Under the pieces are notes generated by a model, which worked only from the letters and a program-made list of their open reading frames with translations, was not told where the DNA came from and searched no databases. This document shows, piece after piece, positions 26,493 to 35,536 of a stretch of 56,851 bases of DNA. Location of the stretch: NCBI GenBank assembly GCA_050116575.1, contig JASFOJ010000012.1, positions 1 to 56,851 of the forward strand, read 5' to 3'. Within the stretch, counting starts at the first letter, position 1; every line of letters begins with the position of its first letter. The position numbers were made by a program, and so were the translations under genes. Origin of the DNA: JAKEGK01 sp050116575 (GTDB lineage Bacteria; Pseudomonadota; Gammaproteobacteria; SZUA-152).

Positions 26493-27803
26493 TTACCCGC
26501 AAGAGTTAATAATTTGTTTATCCGGCCCTTTTTTTAATATCACGCCTTCTTCCCGCTGGATGAATTCAAGATTTTGATCAGTGATTTCAACCTCCAGCAG
26601 CAAATCGCCGCTCTCGTCGCTGCATTCACGCAGCACGTTGCCCTGCTGATACAGCAATGCGCGTAAGCGCCCGTTAGCCGGCGCTACCCGTATCCATTGG
26701 TGTGATACGGTATCCATGCACAACAAACGAATGGCTTCCATTAATTGCGGTAACCCGTCACCGGTTTTAGCCGACAGCCATACACGGAGCGGGGAATCGT
26801 TGTCGTTATAATCGATGCCGGATTGCCGTGCCTCAAGCTGGTCAATTTTATTGAACACCAGTAACTGGGGGACTTGATCGGCGCCAATTTCTTTTAATAC
26901 GACATTGACCTGATCAATATTATCCCGGTAGTCGCTACTGCTGGCATCCACCACATGCAGCAATAAATCCGCTTCACGGGTTTCTTCCAGGGTGGAATGA
27001 AACGCTTCCACCAAATCGTGGGGCAGAGAACGGATGAAACCCACCGTATCGGCAAGAATCACCGGATTGTTATCCCCGAGATCACACCGGCGCAGGGTAG
27101 GATCCAGGGTGGCAAATAACTTGTCTTCGGCATAAACGTTCGCCGTGGTCATGGCATTGAATAATGTCGACTTGCCCGCGTTGGTATAGCCCACCAGTGA
27201 CACTGTTGGTATATCGGCTTTTTTGCGTGCCCGGCGCCCCTGCTGGCGGCGGTTGTGCACCTTGTCCAGCCGTTTACGCAGCTGTTTGATGCGAATCCCA
27301 ATAAGGCGTCGGTCGGTCTCCAGCTGGGTTTCACCGGGACCCCGTAAACCGATACCGCCTTTTTGCCGCTCCAGGTGAGTCCAGCCCCGAACCAGTCGGG
27401 TGGAAAGGTGCCGCAGTTGGGCCAGTTCAACCTGTAATCGACCTTCATGGGTCGTTGCCCGCTGCGCAAAAATATCAAGAATTAAACCGGTGCGATCCAG
27501 TACCCGGCATTGCAGAAATTTCTCCAGGTTACGTTCCTGGGAAGGCGACAATGCGTAATCCACCAGCACCACGTCCGCTTTGTTGGCTTCAATCGCCTGG
27601 CGAACTTCGTCAGCCTTGCTCTCTCCGATTAAATAACGGGGATCAGGAACCTTGCGGGCACTGGTAACCAGCGCCACGGGGTCAACACCGGCGGATTTTG
27701 CGAGTTCACGGAACTCCTCAATTTCTTCAGCGCTTTGCGTTGAGGAGAAATTTACACAGACAAGAATGGCACGCTCACCATTCCGGGGACGATCAAACAA
27801 CAA
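26493..27803 (-). CDS. hflX: GTPase HflX
   Basis: Ribosome-associated GTPase that splits stalled 70S ribosomes, especially after heat stress. It has 436 residues. The N-terminal HflX domain (about 10-190) includes ALSPSQERNLEKFLQCRVLDRTG. It is followed by RLVRGWTHLERQKGGIGLRGPGETQLETDRR and the G domain with G1 GYTNAGKST (205-213) and G3 DTVGF (252-256). The frame has no ATG near the family start, so TTG at 27803 (or the TTG just before it) is the likely initiator, after a GGGGGG run. The first conserved residues LFDRP agree. It starts 32 bp after hfq. Confidence 0.96.
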   Translation of the reverse strand: MLFDRPRNGERAILVCVNFSSTQSAEEIEEFRELAKSAGVDPVALVTSARKVPDPRYLIGESKADEVRQAIEANKADVVLVDYALSPSQERNLEKFLQCRVLDRTGLILDIFAQRATTHEGRLQVELAQLRHLSTRLVRGWTHLERQKGGIGLRGPGETQLETDRRLIGIRIKQLRKRLDKVHNRRQQGRRARKKADIPTVSLVGYTNAGKSTLFNAMTTANVYAEDKLFATLDPTLRRCDLGDNNPVILADTVGFIRSLPHDLVEAFHSTLEETREADLLLHVVDASSSDYRDNIDQVNVVLKEIGADQVPQLLVFNKIDQLEARQSGIDYNDNDSPLRVWLSAKTGDGLPQLMEAIRLLCMDTVSHQWIRVAPANGRLRALLYQQGNVLRECSDESGDLLLEVEITDQNLEFIQREEGVILKKGPDKQIINSCG

Positions 27804-27835
27804 CGCCCCCCGGGTGATGTCCTGTTCGATGAAAT

Positions 27836-28090
27836 TTATGTACTTCGCTGCGGTTCTGAGTTGCCTTCATGTGATGCTGGTAGTTTAACATTACGCGCAG
27901 GTACCACTGTAGAGATTGCATGCTTATATACCATCTGGTTGACGCTGTTTTTCAACAGTACGACAAATTGATCAAAGGAATCGATTTGCCCCTGTAGTTT
28001 GATACCGTTAACCAGATAAATCGCTACCGGTATTCTTTCTTTTCGCAGGGCGTTTAAAAAAGGGTCTTGTAGTGATTGCCCTTTTGGCAT
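27836..28090 (-). CDS. hfq: RNA chaperone Hfq
   Basis: Sm-like hexameric protein that pairs small RNAs with mRNAs. It has 84 residues. Sm1 (SLQDPFLNALRKERIPVAIYLVNGIKLQG) and Sm2 with YKHAIST are intact. The C-terminal tail is short (about 18 residues). It lies between miaA (about 200 bp upstream) and hflX, as in most gammaproteobacteria. Its presence is relevant to the small-RNA candidate at 38.4 kb. Confidence 0.98.
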   Translation of the reverse strand: MPKGQSLQDPFLNALRKERIPVAIYLVNGIKLQGQIDSFDQFVVLLKNSVNQMVYKHAISTVVPARNVKLPASHEGNSEPQRST

Positions 28091-28292
28091 GACGAGTCTC
28101 CTTAATTTATCTTTGTTTTATAATAGGAGGGGTAGACCGTAGTACGTTACCACTCAATGATCTTGCCCTATTCAATCGCGTTGACATCTCCAGTCCAGTA
28201 CGAATCTTAAAAACGCAAAATATCCGACAAAATGGATATAGCGCCTTATCCATCCCTTTCGATCATAAAACTATAGCACAACGCGAGTTATC

Positions 28293-29249
28293 CTATATTC
28301 TATTTACAAGGATGGGGTCGTTTGACAGTTTTTTCAATATCTTGGAATAGATATCTTGATCCAGCGCATCAAACCATAGCCCCTCTTTGTCAGAACGTAA
28401 CCAGGTAATTTGGCGCTTGGCGAACTGTCGAGTTGCAACAATCGCTTTTTGGATCATTTCATCATAGGTAAGTTCACCCGCCAGGTAGTCCCAGACCTGG
28501 CGGTATCCCACCGATCGCATGGATGGCAAGTTCTTATGCAAATCTCCACGCCGATACAAGAGAGTCACTTCGTCCACCAGTCCTTCATCCAGCATTTTAT
28601 TGAATCTTATAGCAATTTTATCATGAAGCACGCTCCGGTCCGCCGGCGCCAGGATCACTTTTGACACGTTATAAACCGGCTCCGATGACGATTTTCGCTG
28701 CAACAGGCTGGTCATTGATTCACCCGTCAATTGATAGACTTCCAGCGCCCGTTGAATCCGTTGCGGATCATTGGGATGAATCCGAGCGGCCGCTGCCGGG
28801 TCCACCTCCGCTAACCGTTGGTGCATTTTGACCCAACCGATATCATCCGCTTCCGCCGTAAGCCACGCCCGGGTAGCGGCATCCGCCGACGGCAGGGGTG
28901 ACAAGCCTTCGTGCAACGCCCGAAAATAGAGAAAAGTCCCCCCCACGAGCAGGGGTATATGGCCCCGAGCATAAATCGATTGCATCTCCCGGCTGGCGTC
29001 TGCCGCAAACTGGGCGGCAGAATAGGGTTCCGCGGGATCACAAATATCTATAAGCCGGTGCGGTGCTTCAGCCTGCACCTCCGGCCCCGGCTTGGCGGTG
29101 CCAATATCCATGCCCCGGTAGACCATCGCCGAATCCACGCTGATAATTTCACAGGGCAGCGCGTCAACCAGTTTGACGGCGATATCCGTTTTACCTGACG
29201 CCGTCGGGCCCATCAGAAATATGGCTGGCAATGCCTGGGAGGTTGTCAT
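28293..29249 (-). CDS. miaA: tRNA dimethylallyltransferase MiaA
   Basis: Adds the dimethylallyl group to A37 of tRNAs reading codons that begin with U, the first step of ms2i6A. It has 318 residues. The P-loop GPTASGKTDIA is at about 14-24. DSAMVYRGMDIGTAKP, PHRLIDICDPAEPYSAAQF and the C-terminal RQFAKRQITWLRSD are family signatures. It lies 12 bp after rimI and is followed by hfq. The mutL-miaA link seen elsewhere is missing here. Confidence 0.97.
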   Translation of the reverse strand: MTTSQALPAIFLMGPTASGKTDIAVKLVDALPCEIISVDSAMVYRGMDIGTAKPGPEVQAEAPHRLIDICDPAEPYSAAQFAADASREMQSIYARGHIPLLVGGTFLYFRALHEGLSPLPSADAATRAWLTAEADDIGWVKMHQRLAEVDPAAAARIHPNDPQRIQRALEVYQLTGESMTSLLQRKSSSEPVYNVSKVILAPADRSVLHDKIAIRFNKMLDEGLVDEVTLLYRRGDLHKNLPSMRSVGYRQVWDYLAGELTYDEMIQKAIVATRQFAKRQITWLRSDKEGLWFDALDQDIYSKILKKLSNDPILVNRI

Positions 29250-29261
29250 GCAAGAAATGAA

Positions 29262-29732
29262 TTAAATTTCGAGACTTTTGGCCAAAATAATGGCGTCTTC
29301 ACGACCCACTTTCGCGGGATAATAGTCATGGCGGGTGCCGATCTGGTTAAACCCCACCTTTTCGTAGAGGCTAATGGCCGGTTGGTTAGAAGGGCGTACT
29401 TCGAGAAACACGGCACCCACGTTCTTTTGCCGGGCAATTTCCAGCATATGGGTTAACAGGCGCTCTCCCAGTCCCTGGCGGCGAAAATCGTCAGCAATAC
29501 ACAGATTCAGCACATGGGCTTCGGCCGCACCCACGGACATAATGCAATAGCCGGCCAGTTCGTTGTCCATTTCGCAAACCTGGCAAATGTACCCCACCCG
29601 CAAACAATCGACGAATATTTGCCGGGTCCAGGGGAAATTATAAATAACCGTTTCGATGGACATGACACCGTCCAGATCCTCCGCCGCCATTGGGCGTAGA
29701 AAACAAGGTGGTGTCTCCAGTACAGCGCTCAT
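29262..29732 (-). CDS. rimI: Ribosomal protein S18-alanine N-acetyltransferase RimI
   Basis: GNAT-fold acetyltransferase acting on the N-terminus of ribosomal protein S18. It has 156 residues. The acetyl-CoA loop is RRQGLGERLL. The N-terminal MSIETVIYNFPWTRQIFVDCL and the C-terminal NQPAISLYEKVGFNQIGTRHDYYP are characteristic. It follows the uracil-DNA glycosylase gene by about 100 bp and precedes miaA. rpsR, its substrate gene, is elsewhere in the window. Confidence 0.93.
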   Translation of the reverse strand: MSAVLETPPCFLRPMAAEDLDGVMSIETVIYNFPWTRQIFVDCLRVGYICQVCEMDNELAGYCIMSVGAAEAHVLNLCIADDFRRQGLGERLLTHMLEIARQKNVGAVFLEVRPSNQPAISLYEKVGFNQIGTRHDYYPAKVGREDAIILAKSLEI

Positions 29733-29834
29733 GTGATTTACAACCTGTTGCTATTGCTCAATATATGGTTAGTTTGTTTGCTTGCTGGCTACGAGCTACC
29801 CGGAATCATCGCGTTCTGAGCAGTTGCCTATCCG

Positions 29835-30653
29835 TTACTGTTGACGGCACAGGGACTGCGCAAACAGCAGGTCCTGCCAGGCCTTGCGTTTCTCCCCGGG
29901 TGAACGCAGCAAATACGCCGGGTGATACGTCACGACCAACGGTGTCTCGCTGTCTCCGTAGTGAAAACACTGGCCGCGCAGCCGCGACAGGCTGGTTTCA
30001 GTCTTCAGTAGATTATGGGCGGCAATTCGCCCCACCGCCAATATGATTTTCGGATTTACTAATTCGACCTGTCTTTTCAGGTACGGCTCACACTTTATCA
30101 CCTCTTCCGGACGCGGATCACGGTTGTTGGGCGGCCGGCATTTGAGAATATTGGCAATATACACCTGCTCGCGCTTGAGTCCGATGGCCAGCAGCATATT
30201 ATTCAGCAACTGCCCGGCCCGCCCAACAAACGGCTCGCCCTGACGGTCTTCGTCGGCGCCCGGCGCTTCCCCGATCACCATCCAGTCGGCCTGCTCGTTA
30301 CCAACGCCGAAGACGGTATTTCGCCGGCTCTGATGCAACTCACAGGCGATGCACTGCTTTACCGCGCCTTTGAGCTGATCCCAGTTGTAACTGGTCACAT
30401 TGCCGCCAGCCGGCATCTGCGCGATTGGCGACACAGCCGGACTGCGGTCAACCTGGGTTGAGACAGAAGAAGCGCCGCTGGTTGACATCACCGGCTGTTC
30501 TACCGCTGACGCCATACCCCGCTCCGCTTCAACAGCCGGGTTTTCCGTCGCCAGCATTTCAGCCGCCCCAGGATATTGCGGCATATCGCGCCGGACCCAG
30601 GTCTGAATGCCCATGGACTGTAGATATTGCCGCTGCCGATCGTTTACTGTCAT
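29835..30653 (-). CDS. Uracil-DNA glycosylase, family 4 (4Fe-4S)
   Basis: Removes uracil from DNA. It has 272 residues. Residues 1-95 are a low-complexity linker extension, and the catalytic domain follows. Four cysteines for the iron-sulfur cluster are C101, C104 (CIACELH), C172 (KCRPPNNRDP) and C188 (KCEPYL). The active-site motif GEAPGADEDRQGEPFVGRAG lies at 128-147 and HPAYLLR near 245. The N-terminal extension occurs in other proteobacterial members annotated as DNA-polymerase-related uracil glycosylases. The placement beside rimI is common. Confidence 0.93.
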   Translation of the reverse strand: MTVNDRQRQYLQSMGIQTWVRRDMPQYPGAAEMLATENPAVEAERGMASAVEQPVMSTSGASSVSTQVDRSPAVSPIAQMPAGGNVTSYNWDQLKGAVKQCIACELHQSRRNTVFGVGNEQADWMVIGEAPGADEDRQGEPFVGRAGQLLNNMLLAIGLKREQVYIANILKCRPPNNRDPRPEEVIKCEPYLKRQVELVNPKIILAVGRIAAHNLLKTETSLSRLRGQCFHYGDSETPLVVTYHPAYLLRSPGEKRKAWQDLLFAQSLCRQQ

Positions 30654-30703
30654 CGTGCCGTTACCATTGCGTCACAGACTTTACCCGTTGTACCGTTTAC
30701 CCG

Positions 30704-32242
30704 CTATACCTGGGGGTGCTGACGCTCCATGTTGGTCATTAATTTATTCAGGGCGTTGATATACGCCATTGCCGATGCAATCACAATATCGGTATCCGCA
30801 CCCTGGCCGTTTACGATGTGGCCGCCTTTTTCCAGGCGTACCGTCACTTCGCCCTGGGCGTCGGTACCACTGGTGATGTTATTCACCGAATATAACAACA
30901 ACGTTGACCCGCTATCGATGGCCTGCTCAATCGCCTGAAAGGAGGCATCCACCGGCCCGCCGCCACTGGCTTGCACCCGCTTTTCGTCGCCGTCAACGTT
31001 GAGAGTGACATTCGCCACGGGCGTTTCCCCGGTTTCGGAGCAGACTCTTAATGCAACCAGCTTGATATGCTCGTTTTCCTTGTCAAGATCGGTGGTCGTC
31101 GCCAATGCCTGCAAATCATCATCGTAAATTTCATGTTTTTTGTCGGCAAGCTCTTTGAAACGGGCAAAGGCAAAATTCAATTCCTCTTCCGAATCAAACA
31201 CGATCCCCAACTCCTGCAAACGGGTTTTAAAGGCATTACGTCCGGAGTGTTTACCCAACACCATGCGGTTTGTCGTCCAGCCAACATCTTCCGCCCGCAT
31301 GATTTCATAGGTCTCGCGGCTTTTTAACACGCCATCCTGATGGATACCCGACTCATGGGCAAACGCGTTTACGCCCACAATGGCTTTATTGGGCTGCACC
31401 GCAAACCCCGTAATGCCTGCCACCAAACGTGAACAGGGAACGATTTGGGTGCGATCGATATGATCCACATTACATTGGAAAACATCCTTGCGGGTGCTCA
31501 CTGCCATGACAATTTCTTCCAACGCGGCGTTCCCGGCGCGTTCGCCCAAGCCGTTAATGGTGCATTCCACCTGCCGCGCGCCGTTCATGACCGCGGAAAG
31601 AGAGTTGGAAACCGCGAGGCCAAGGTCATTGTGACAGTGCACCGAAAATACCGCCTTGTCAGCGTTGGGGACGCGTTCAACCAAGTTCCCAATCAAGTTG
31701 CCAAATTGCTGGGGAAGGTTGTAACCCACCGTATCGGGGATATTCACGGTGCTGGCGCCGGCATCAATCACCGCCTCCAACACGCGGCATAAAAAATCCA
31801 GTTCGGAACGACCGGCGTCTTCCGGTGAAAACTCCACATTGTCGGTATACTGGCGTGCTCTCTTTACTGCACGGACCGCTTGCTCCAACACCTGGTCCGG
31901 TTCCATGCGCAATTTCATTTTCATGTGAATGGGCGAGGTGGCAATAAAGGTGTGAATCCGGCCGGAATTGGCGTTGTTAATGGCCTCGCCCGCGCGGTCA
32001 ATATCCTTGTCCAATGCCCGCGCCAAACCACAAACCGTGCTGTCTTTGATGGTATTGGCAATAGCCTTGACTGCTTCAAAGTCATCAGGGCTTGCGATGG
32101 GAAATCCCGCTTCAATCACATCCACTTTCATTTTTTCGAGGGACTTGGCAATACGCATTTTTTCGTCACGGGTCATGGACGCCCCGGGGCTTTGTTCACC
32201 GTCCCGTAATGTGGTGTCAAAAATAATTAACTGGTCACTCAT
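30704..32242 (-). CDS. leuA: 2-isopropylmalate synthase
   Basis: Condenses acetyl-CoA with 2-oxoisovalerate, the committed step to leucine. It has 512 residues from the ATG at 32242, with GGAG nine bases upstream; an extra nine upstream codons are open. The metal-binding motif FDTTLRDGEQSPGAS is at about 8-22. VEFSPEDAGRSELDFL, HCHNDLGLAVSNSL and NGLGERAGNAALEE complete the catalytic barrel. The C-terminal regulatory domain (about 390-505), which senses leucine, is present. A Leu-rich leader peptide lies about 140 bp upstream (32381-32440), pointing to attenuation control. Confidence 0.97.
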   Translation of the reverse strand: MSDQLIIFDTTLRDGEQSPGASMTRDEKMRIAKSLEKMKVDVIEAGFPIASPDDFEAVKAIANTIKDSTVCGLARALDKDIDRAGEAINNANSGRIHTFIATSPIHMKMKLRMEPDQVLEQAVRAVKRARQYTDNVEFSPEDAGRSELDFLCRVLEAVIDAGASTVNIPDTVGYNLPQQFGNLIGNLVERVPNADKAVFSVHCHNDLGLAVSNSLSAVMNGARQVECTINGLGERAGNAALEEIVMAVSTRKDVFQCNVDHIDRTQIVPCSRLVAGITGFAVQPNKAIVGVNAFAHESGIHQDGVLKSRETYEIMRAEDVGWTTNRMVLGKHSGRNAFKTRLQELGIVFDSEEELNFAFARFKELADKKHEIYDDDLQALATTTDLDKENEHIKLVALRVCSETGETPVANVTLNVDGDEKRVQASGGGPVDASFQAIEQAIDSGSTLLLYSVNNITSGTDAQGEVTVRLEKGGHIVNGQGADTDIVIASAMAYINALNKLMTNMERQHPQV

Positions 32243-32309
32243 GGTTTTGCTCCAACCTGTTGCCGGCACGTTATCCGTTGTATGACACGCCGGAAATTAG
32301 ATGAATTAT

Positions 32310-32331
32310 ATCAAACCCTTGTCGGGTTGAT
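32310..32331 (-). promoter_or_regulatory. Hairpin in the leuA leader, between leader peptide and leuA
   Basis: ATCAACCC-GACAA-GGGTTTGAT on minus: an 8-bp stem with one bulged base. It lies between the leader-peptide stop and the leuA start, where an attenuator is expected. The following sequence is AT-rich but not a clean U-run. Confidence 0.4.
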
Positions 32332-32374
32332 GAGAAAAAGACGAAACGAAAAATTGAGAGAAAAGTAGAATAGT

Positions 32375-32389
32375 CTGCCCTTAGGGCAG
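32375..32389 (-). promoter_or_regulatory. Hairpin over the leu leader-peptide stop codon
   Basis: CTGCCC-TAA-GGGCAG is a perfect 6-bp stem whose loop is the TAA stop of the leader peptide, just after its run of Leu codons. A T-rich stretch follows within about 15-35 bases on minus. It may act as a pause or competing structure in attenuation. Confidence 0.5.
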
Positions 32390-32440
32390 TAGCAGCAGGT
32401 TCAGGCTGGCGGGAAAACCAAAAGGTACGGCAACGGGCAT
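32381..32440 (-). CDS. Putative leu leader peptide (attenuator)
   Basis: A 19-codon frame, MPVAVPFGFPASLNLLLLP, on the same strand as leuA and ending about 140 bp before it. Five of its last seven residues are Leu (codons CTG AAC CTG CTG CTA CTG, then Pro). The stop codon forms the loop of a GC hairpin. This is the design of leucine-operon leader peptides such as enterobacterial leuL, in which ribosome stalling at Leu codons decides antitermination. The sequence is unrelated to leuL outside the Leu run. GGAG lies 14 bases before the ATG, rather far; an in-frame upstream ATG at 32470 is possible. Assigned from the pattern, not from homology. Confidence 0.65.
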   Translation of the reverse strand: MPVAVPFGFPASLNLLLLP

Positions 32441-32680
32441 GACAACGCGGTTCACTCCGCGGTTATCCATCGCGAACACTGTTCTGATTGTGTTTGTCAC
32501 GTCGTTCATTGCGTTGTTGTTACCAAGTCTAATCAACTGACTGTATATAGTCCCGGTTAAATACGTATATACCGCTGTCGTTGTGTTTGCCGTCCCTGAC
32601 ATGCGGATATGATAAACCGCACAAATTCCAGAGATGTGTTTCTATGTAATATAGCGATTGTTCCGGTGTTTGCCAAGGGA

Positions 32681-33508
32681 TTAGGCGCTTTTGTCTTCCC
32701 TGGTGTCTGAATCAGAGGACTCACCCTGCCGGCCCTCATCGGCTTCTGTTTCCGAACTGCCACCGGTTTTGCGCCGTTCAGCCCGGCGGCGGCGTAGACT
32801 GATCAGGGTAAACGTTGGGCCGGACAACCCATAAAGCAGAAAAACCGTGAACAGCACCTGGGGCGGATCGATAGAGATAAAGACAAACACCATGACCACA
32901 ACCACCATGGTGACAAAGGGAATTTTGCCTTTTAGATCAAGGTCTTTAAAGCTACGATAGCGGATATTGCTAACCATTAAAATTCCCGCCATTAACGTCA
33001 GGACAAACGCCAGATACCGCCAGTCCACCCCGGCCAGGGCATTATCCGCGCCCACCCACACCATACCGGCGACGATTGCCGCGGCTGCGGGACTGGCCAA
33101 CCCCTGGAAGTAGCGCTTGCCGGCGGTGCCGACCTGGGTATTAAAGCGCGCCAGGCGCAGTGCCGCACCGGCCGTATAAATAAACGCCGCCAGCCAGCCC
33201 AACTTACCCAGGCTGGATAACGCCCACTCGTAAATCACCAGTGATGGCGCCAACCCGAACGCAACCATATCGGCCAGACTATCGTACTCGGCGCCAAAAT
33301 CACTTTGCGTATTGGTCAGCCGCGCTACCCGGCCGTCCAGGCCATCCATGATCATGGCGACAAATACGGCGACGGCAGCCGCTTCAAATCGATCGGTCAT
33401 TGCTGACACGATCGCGTAAAAACCGGCAAACAAACAGCCGGTAGTAAACAGGTTAGGCAGCAGATAAATGCCGCGGCGACGTTGTTTTTCAAGTATTTTA
33501 GGTGACAT
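32681..33508 (-). CDS. pssA: CDP-diacylglycerol-serine O-phosphatidyltransferase
   Basis: Makes phosphatidylserine from CDP-diacylglycerol and serine in the inner membrane. It has 275 residues from the ATG at 33508; a GTG at 33529 adds seven. The CDP-alcohol phosphatidyltransferase motif is DGLDGRVARLTNTQSDFGAEYDSLAD. The N-terminal EKQRRRGIYLLPNLFTTGCLFAGFYA is typical of the integral-membrane (type II) enzyme, and six to eight spans are visible. The last 45 residues are charged and disordered. With psd upstream it forms the phosphatidylethanolamine pathway. Confidence 0.95.
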   Translation of the reverse strand: MSPKILEKQRRRGIYLLPNLFTTGCLFAGFYAIVSAMTDRFEAAAVAVFVAMIMDGLDGRVARLTNTQSDFGAEYDSLADMVAFGLAPSLVIYEWALSSLGKLGWLAAFIYTAGAALRLARFNTQVGTAGKRYFQGLASPAAAAIVAGMVWVGADNALAGVDWRYLAFVLTLMAGILMVSNIRYRSFKDLDLKGKIPFVTMVVVVMVFVFISIDPPQVLFTVFLLYGLSGPTFTLISLRRRRAERRKTGGSSETEADEGRQGESSDSDTREDKSA

Positions 33509-33697
33509 TACAAGTATTAGTTTACTCACAAGAGTTTAATGGATTAACGCTTCATCGTTTGATGCAATTCCCTTTAGGTCAACGCGTGGACCGGTAACGG
33601 CCAGCCACCGCCTCCACACGGCGTCGAATACTTAGACACCGCTGTTGCCGTGCATTACACCACAATAGCTACAGCGTAGTGTGTATAACCTGACGCT

Positions 33698-34345
33698 TCA
33701 ATGTTGCAGGACGCCGACGATGCTACTGCCGGCTTTCACTTCGTCGCCGGGTTTGACGTCGATCCGGCTGTTGGCCGGCATAAAAATTTCCGCTTTGGCG
33801 CCAAACGGCACAAAACTGCAACGTTTTCCCTGCCCCACCCGTTCACCACTTTGCACATAACAACGTGAGCCTTTGACGCCGAACCTTGGTGATAATGTGG
33901 TTATAACGTCGTCTTCTTCATCACTGCGCGTCCATTGGGCAAATGGCGGTAGTGCCCGGTCTTTGTAGATTGACTGATCACTGCCTTCAGGTAACGTGCC
34001 AAACCATTGGTTATTGACCTTGCCTTCCATAACGCTGCGTACCGTGAACACCCCCCACCAATGGCCATGAACCTGGATACGGACCGCCTCACGCTGCAAA
34101 TACGGGTCTGCTGTATGATCTACAGCCACCACTTGACCGTCAATGGGTGCCACGATGGCCAATGGCGTCGGTGGCACTTCCCGGCGGGGATCACGAAATA
34201 GAAAAGCAATGATCGCCGCCAACCCCCATAATCCTGCCGCCGCCTGCCAGCCAAGCTGATAGTTCACCACCAAGGCTAACAACACCACGATAATAAACGG
34301 CCACAGGCCCTGCCTGGCGATCAATGTGTTTTGGTAGCTCAGCAT
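33698..34345 (-). CDS. psd: Phosphatidylserine decarboxylase, short PSD-A type
   Basis: Pyruvoyl enzyme that converts phosphatidylserine to phosphatidylethanolamine. It has 215 residues, the length of the short 'archaetidylserine decarboxylase-like' family rather than the E. coli Psd. Two N-terminal spans precede FRDPRREVPP and VAPIDGQVVAV. The self-cleavage GSS motif is in VKAGSSIVGVL near the C-terminus, so the small pyruvoyl subunit is only about ten residues. It lies between ilvC and pssA, the usual ilvBNC-psd-pssA-leuA order. Confidence 0.95.
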   Translation of the reverse strand: MLSYQNTLIARQGLWPFIIVVLLALVVNYQLGWQAAAGLWGLAAIIAFLFRDPRREVPPTPLAIVAPIDGQVVAVDHTADPYLQREAVRIQVHGHWWGVFTVRSVMEGKVNNQWFGTLPEGSDQSIYKDRALPPFAQWTRSDEEDDVITTLSPRFGVKGSRCYVQSGERVGQGKRCSFVPFGAKAEIFMPANSRIDVKPGDEVKAGSSIVGVLQH

Positions 34346-34416
34346 TGATAATGACGATTGGTGGGAATGAACACCGGGGCGACGCTAATTTGCCCCGGCG
34401 CCACTCTGGATATGAA

Positions 34417-35433
34417 TTAGTTTTTGGACTTATCGACGATCTTATTATCGGATATCCACGACATCATGCTGCGCAGCTTTTCACCGACTTCCTCGATGGG
34501 ATGTTCACGACCAATCCGCCGTTTGGCTTTCAGCGTGGGCGCGTTCGCCTGGTTTTCCAGGATAAACTCCCGGGCAAATTCACCGTTCTGGATCTCTGTT
34601 AAGATGCGCTGCATTTCCGCTTTGGTCTCGTCGGTAATTATGCGCGGTCCACGGGTCAGGTCGCCGTATTCCGCGGTATTGGAAATGGAATAACGCATAT
34701 TGGCAATACCGCCTTCGTACATCAGATCCACGATCAGTTTTAGTTCGTGAAGGCATTCGAAATACGCCATTTCCGGCGCATAACCTGCTTCGGTGAGGGT
34801 TTCAAAACCGGCCTGAACCAGCGCCGTGGCGCCACCACACAATACGGCCTGTTCGCCAAACAAATCCGTTTCTGTTTCGTCGCGAAACGTGGTTTCTATA
34901 ACCCCGGCCCGGCCGCCGCCGTTGGCGGATGCATAGGATAACGCGGTTTCCTTGGCGTGCCCGGTCGCATCCTGATACACGGCAATCAGGCTGGGTACAC
35001 CGCCGCCCTGCGTATAGGTAGAGCGCACCAGGTGCCCGGGGCCCTTGGGTGCGATCATAATGACATCAAGATCGGCGCGGGGCTCGATTTGACCAAAGTG
35101 AATGTTAAACCCATGGGCAAAACACAAGGTGGCGCTCTGCTTGATATTGGGTGACACCAGATCCCGGTACAGCCGGGCCTGATGCTCATCGGGTGCCAGA
35201 ATCATCACGACGTCGGCATCCTTAACCGCATCGGGAATGTCCTTAACCGTCAGGCCGCTGTTTTCGGCCTTGGCCACCGACGATGATCCGGGACGCAAAC
35301 CGACCACCACATCCACGCCGGAATCTTTCAGGTTATTGGCATGAGCGTGACCCTGGGAACCGTAGCCGATAATGGCGACCTTTTTACTTTTTATTATGGA
35401 AAGGTCACAGTCTTTGTCGTAATAGATGTTCAT
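34417..35433 (-). CDS. ilvC: Ketol-acid reductoisomerase, class I
   Basis: NADPH- and Mg-dependent enzyme, the second common step of valine and isoleucine synthesis. It has 338 residues, class I length. The Rossmann motif GYGSQGHAHANNLKDSG lies at about 24-40. APKGPGHLVR, FRDETETDLFGEQAVLCGG (metal ligands) and YFECLHELKLIVDLMYEGG are conserved. It follows ilvN by about 100 bp with a separate ribosome-binding site (GGAGATG). Confidence 0.98.
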   Translation of the reverse strand: MNIYYDKDCDLSIIKSKKVAIIGYGSQGHAHANNLKDSGVDVVVGLRPGSSSVAKAENSGLTVKDIPDAVKDADVVMILAPDEHQARLYRDLVSPNIKQSATLCFAHGFNIHFGQIEPRADLDVIMIAPKGPGHLVRSTYTQGGGVPSLIAVYQDATGHAKETALSYASANGGGRAGVIETTFRDETETDLFGEQAVLCGGATALVQAGFETLTEAGYAPEMAYFECLHELKLIVDLMYEGGIANMRYSISNTAEYGDLTRGPRIITDETKAEMQRILTEIQNGEFAREFILENQANAPTLKAKRRIGREHPIEEVGEKLRSMMSWISDNKIVDKSKN

Positions 35434-35536
35434 GATGTTAAATCATCTCCTGTTACTGATTTTTAAAATTGTTTGTCGATACTTTTGATATGCCAGGTAA
35501 TATGCCAGGAACCTGTGCCAGCGACGGTAAATGGCC

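Noticed and set aside
32381..32602. 73-codon minus frame whose end is the leu leader peptide
   Set aside because: The longer version has no start signals and its first part is random-like; only the last 19 codons fit a leader peptide, which is annotated.
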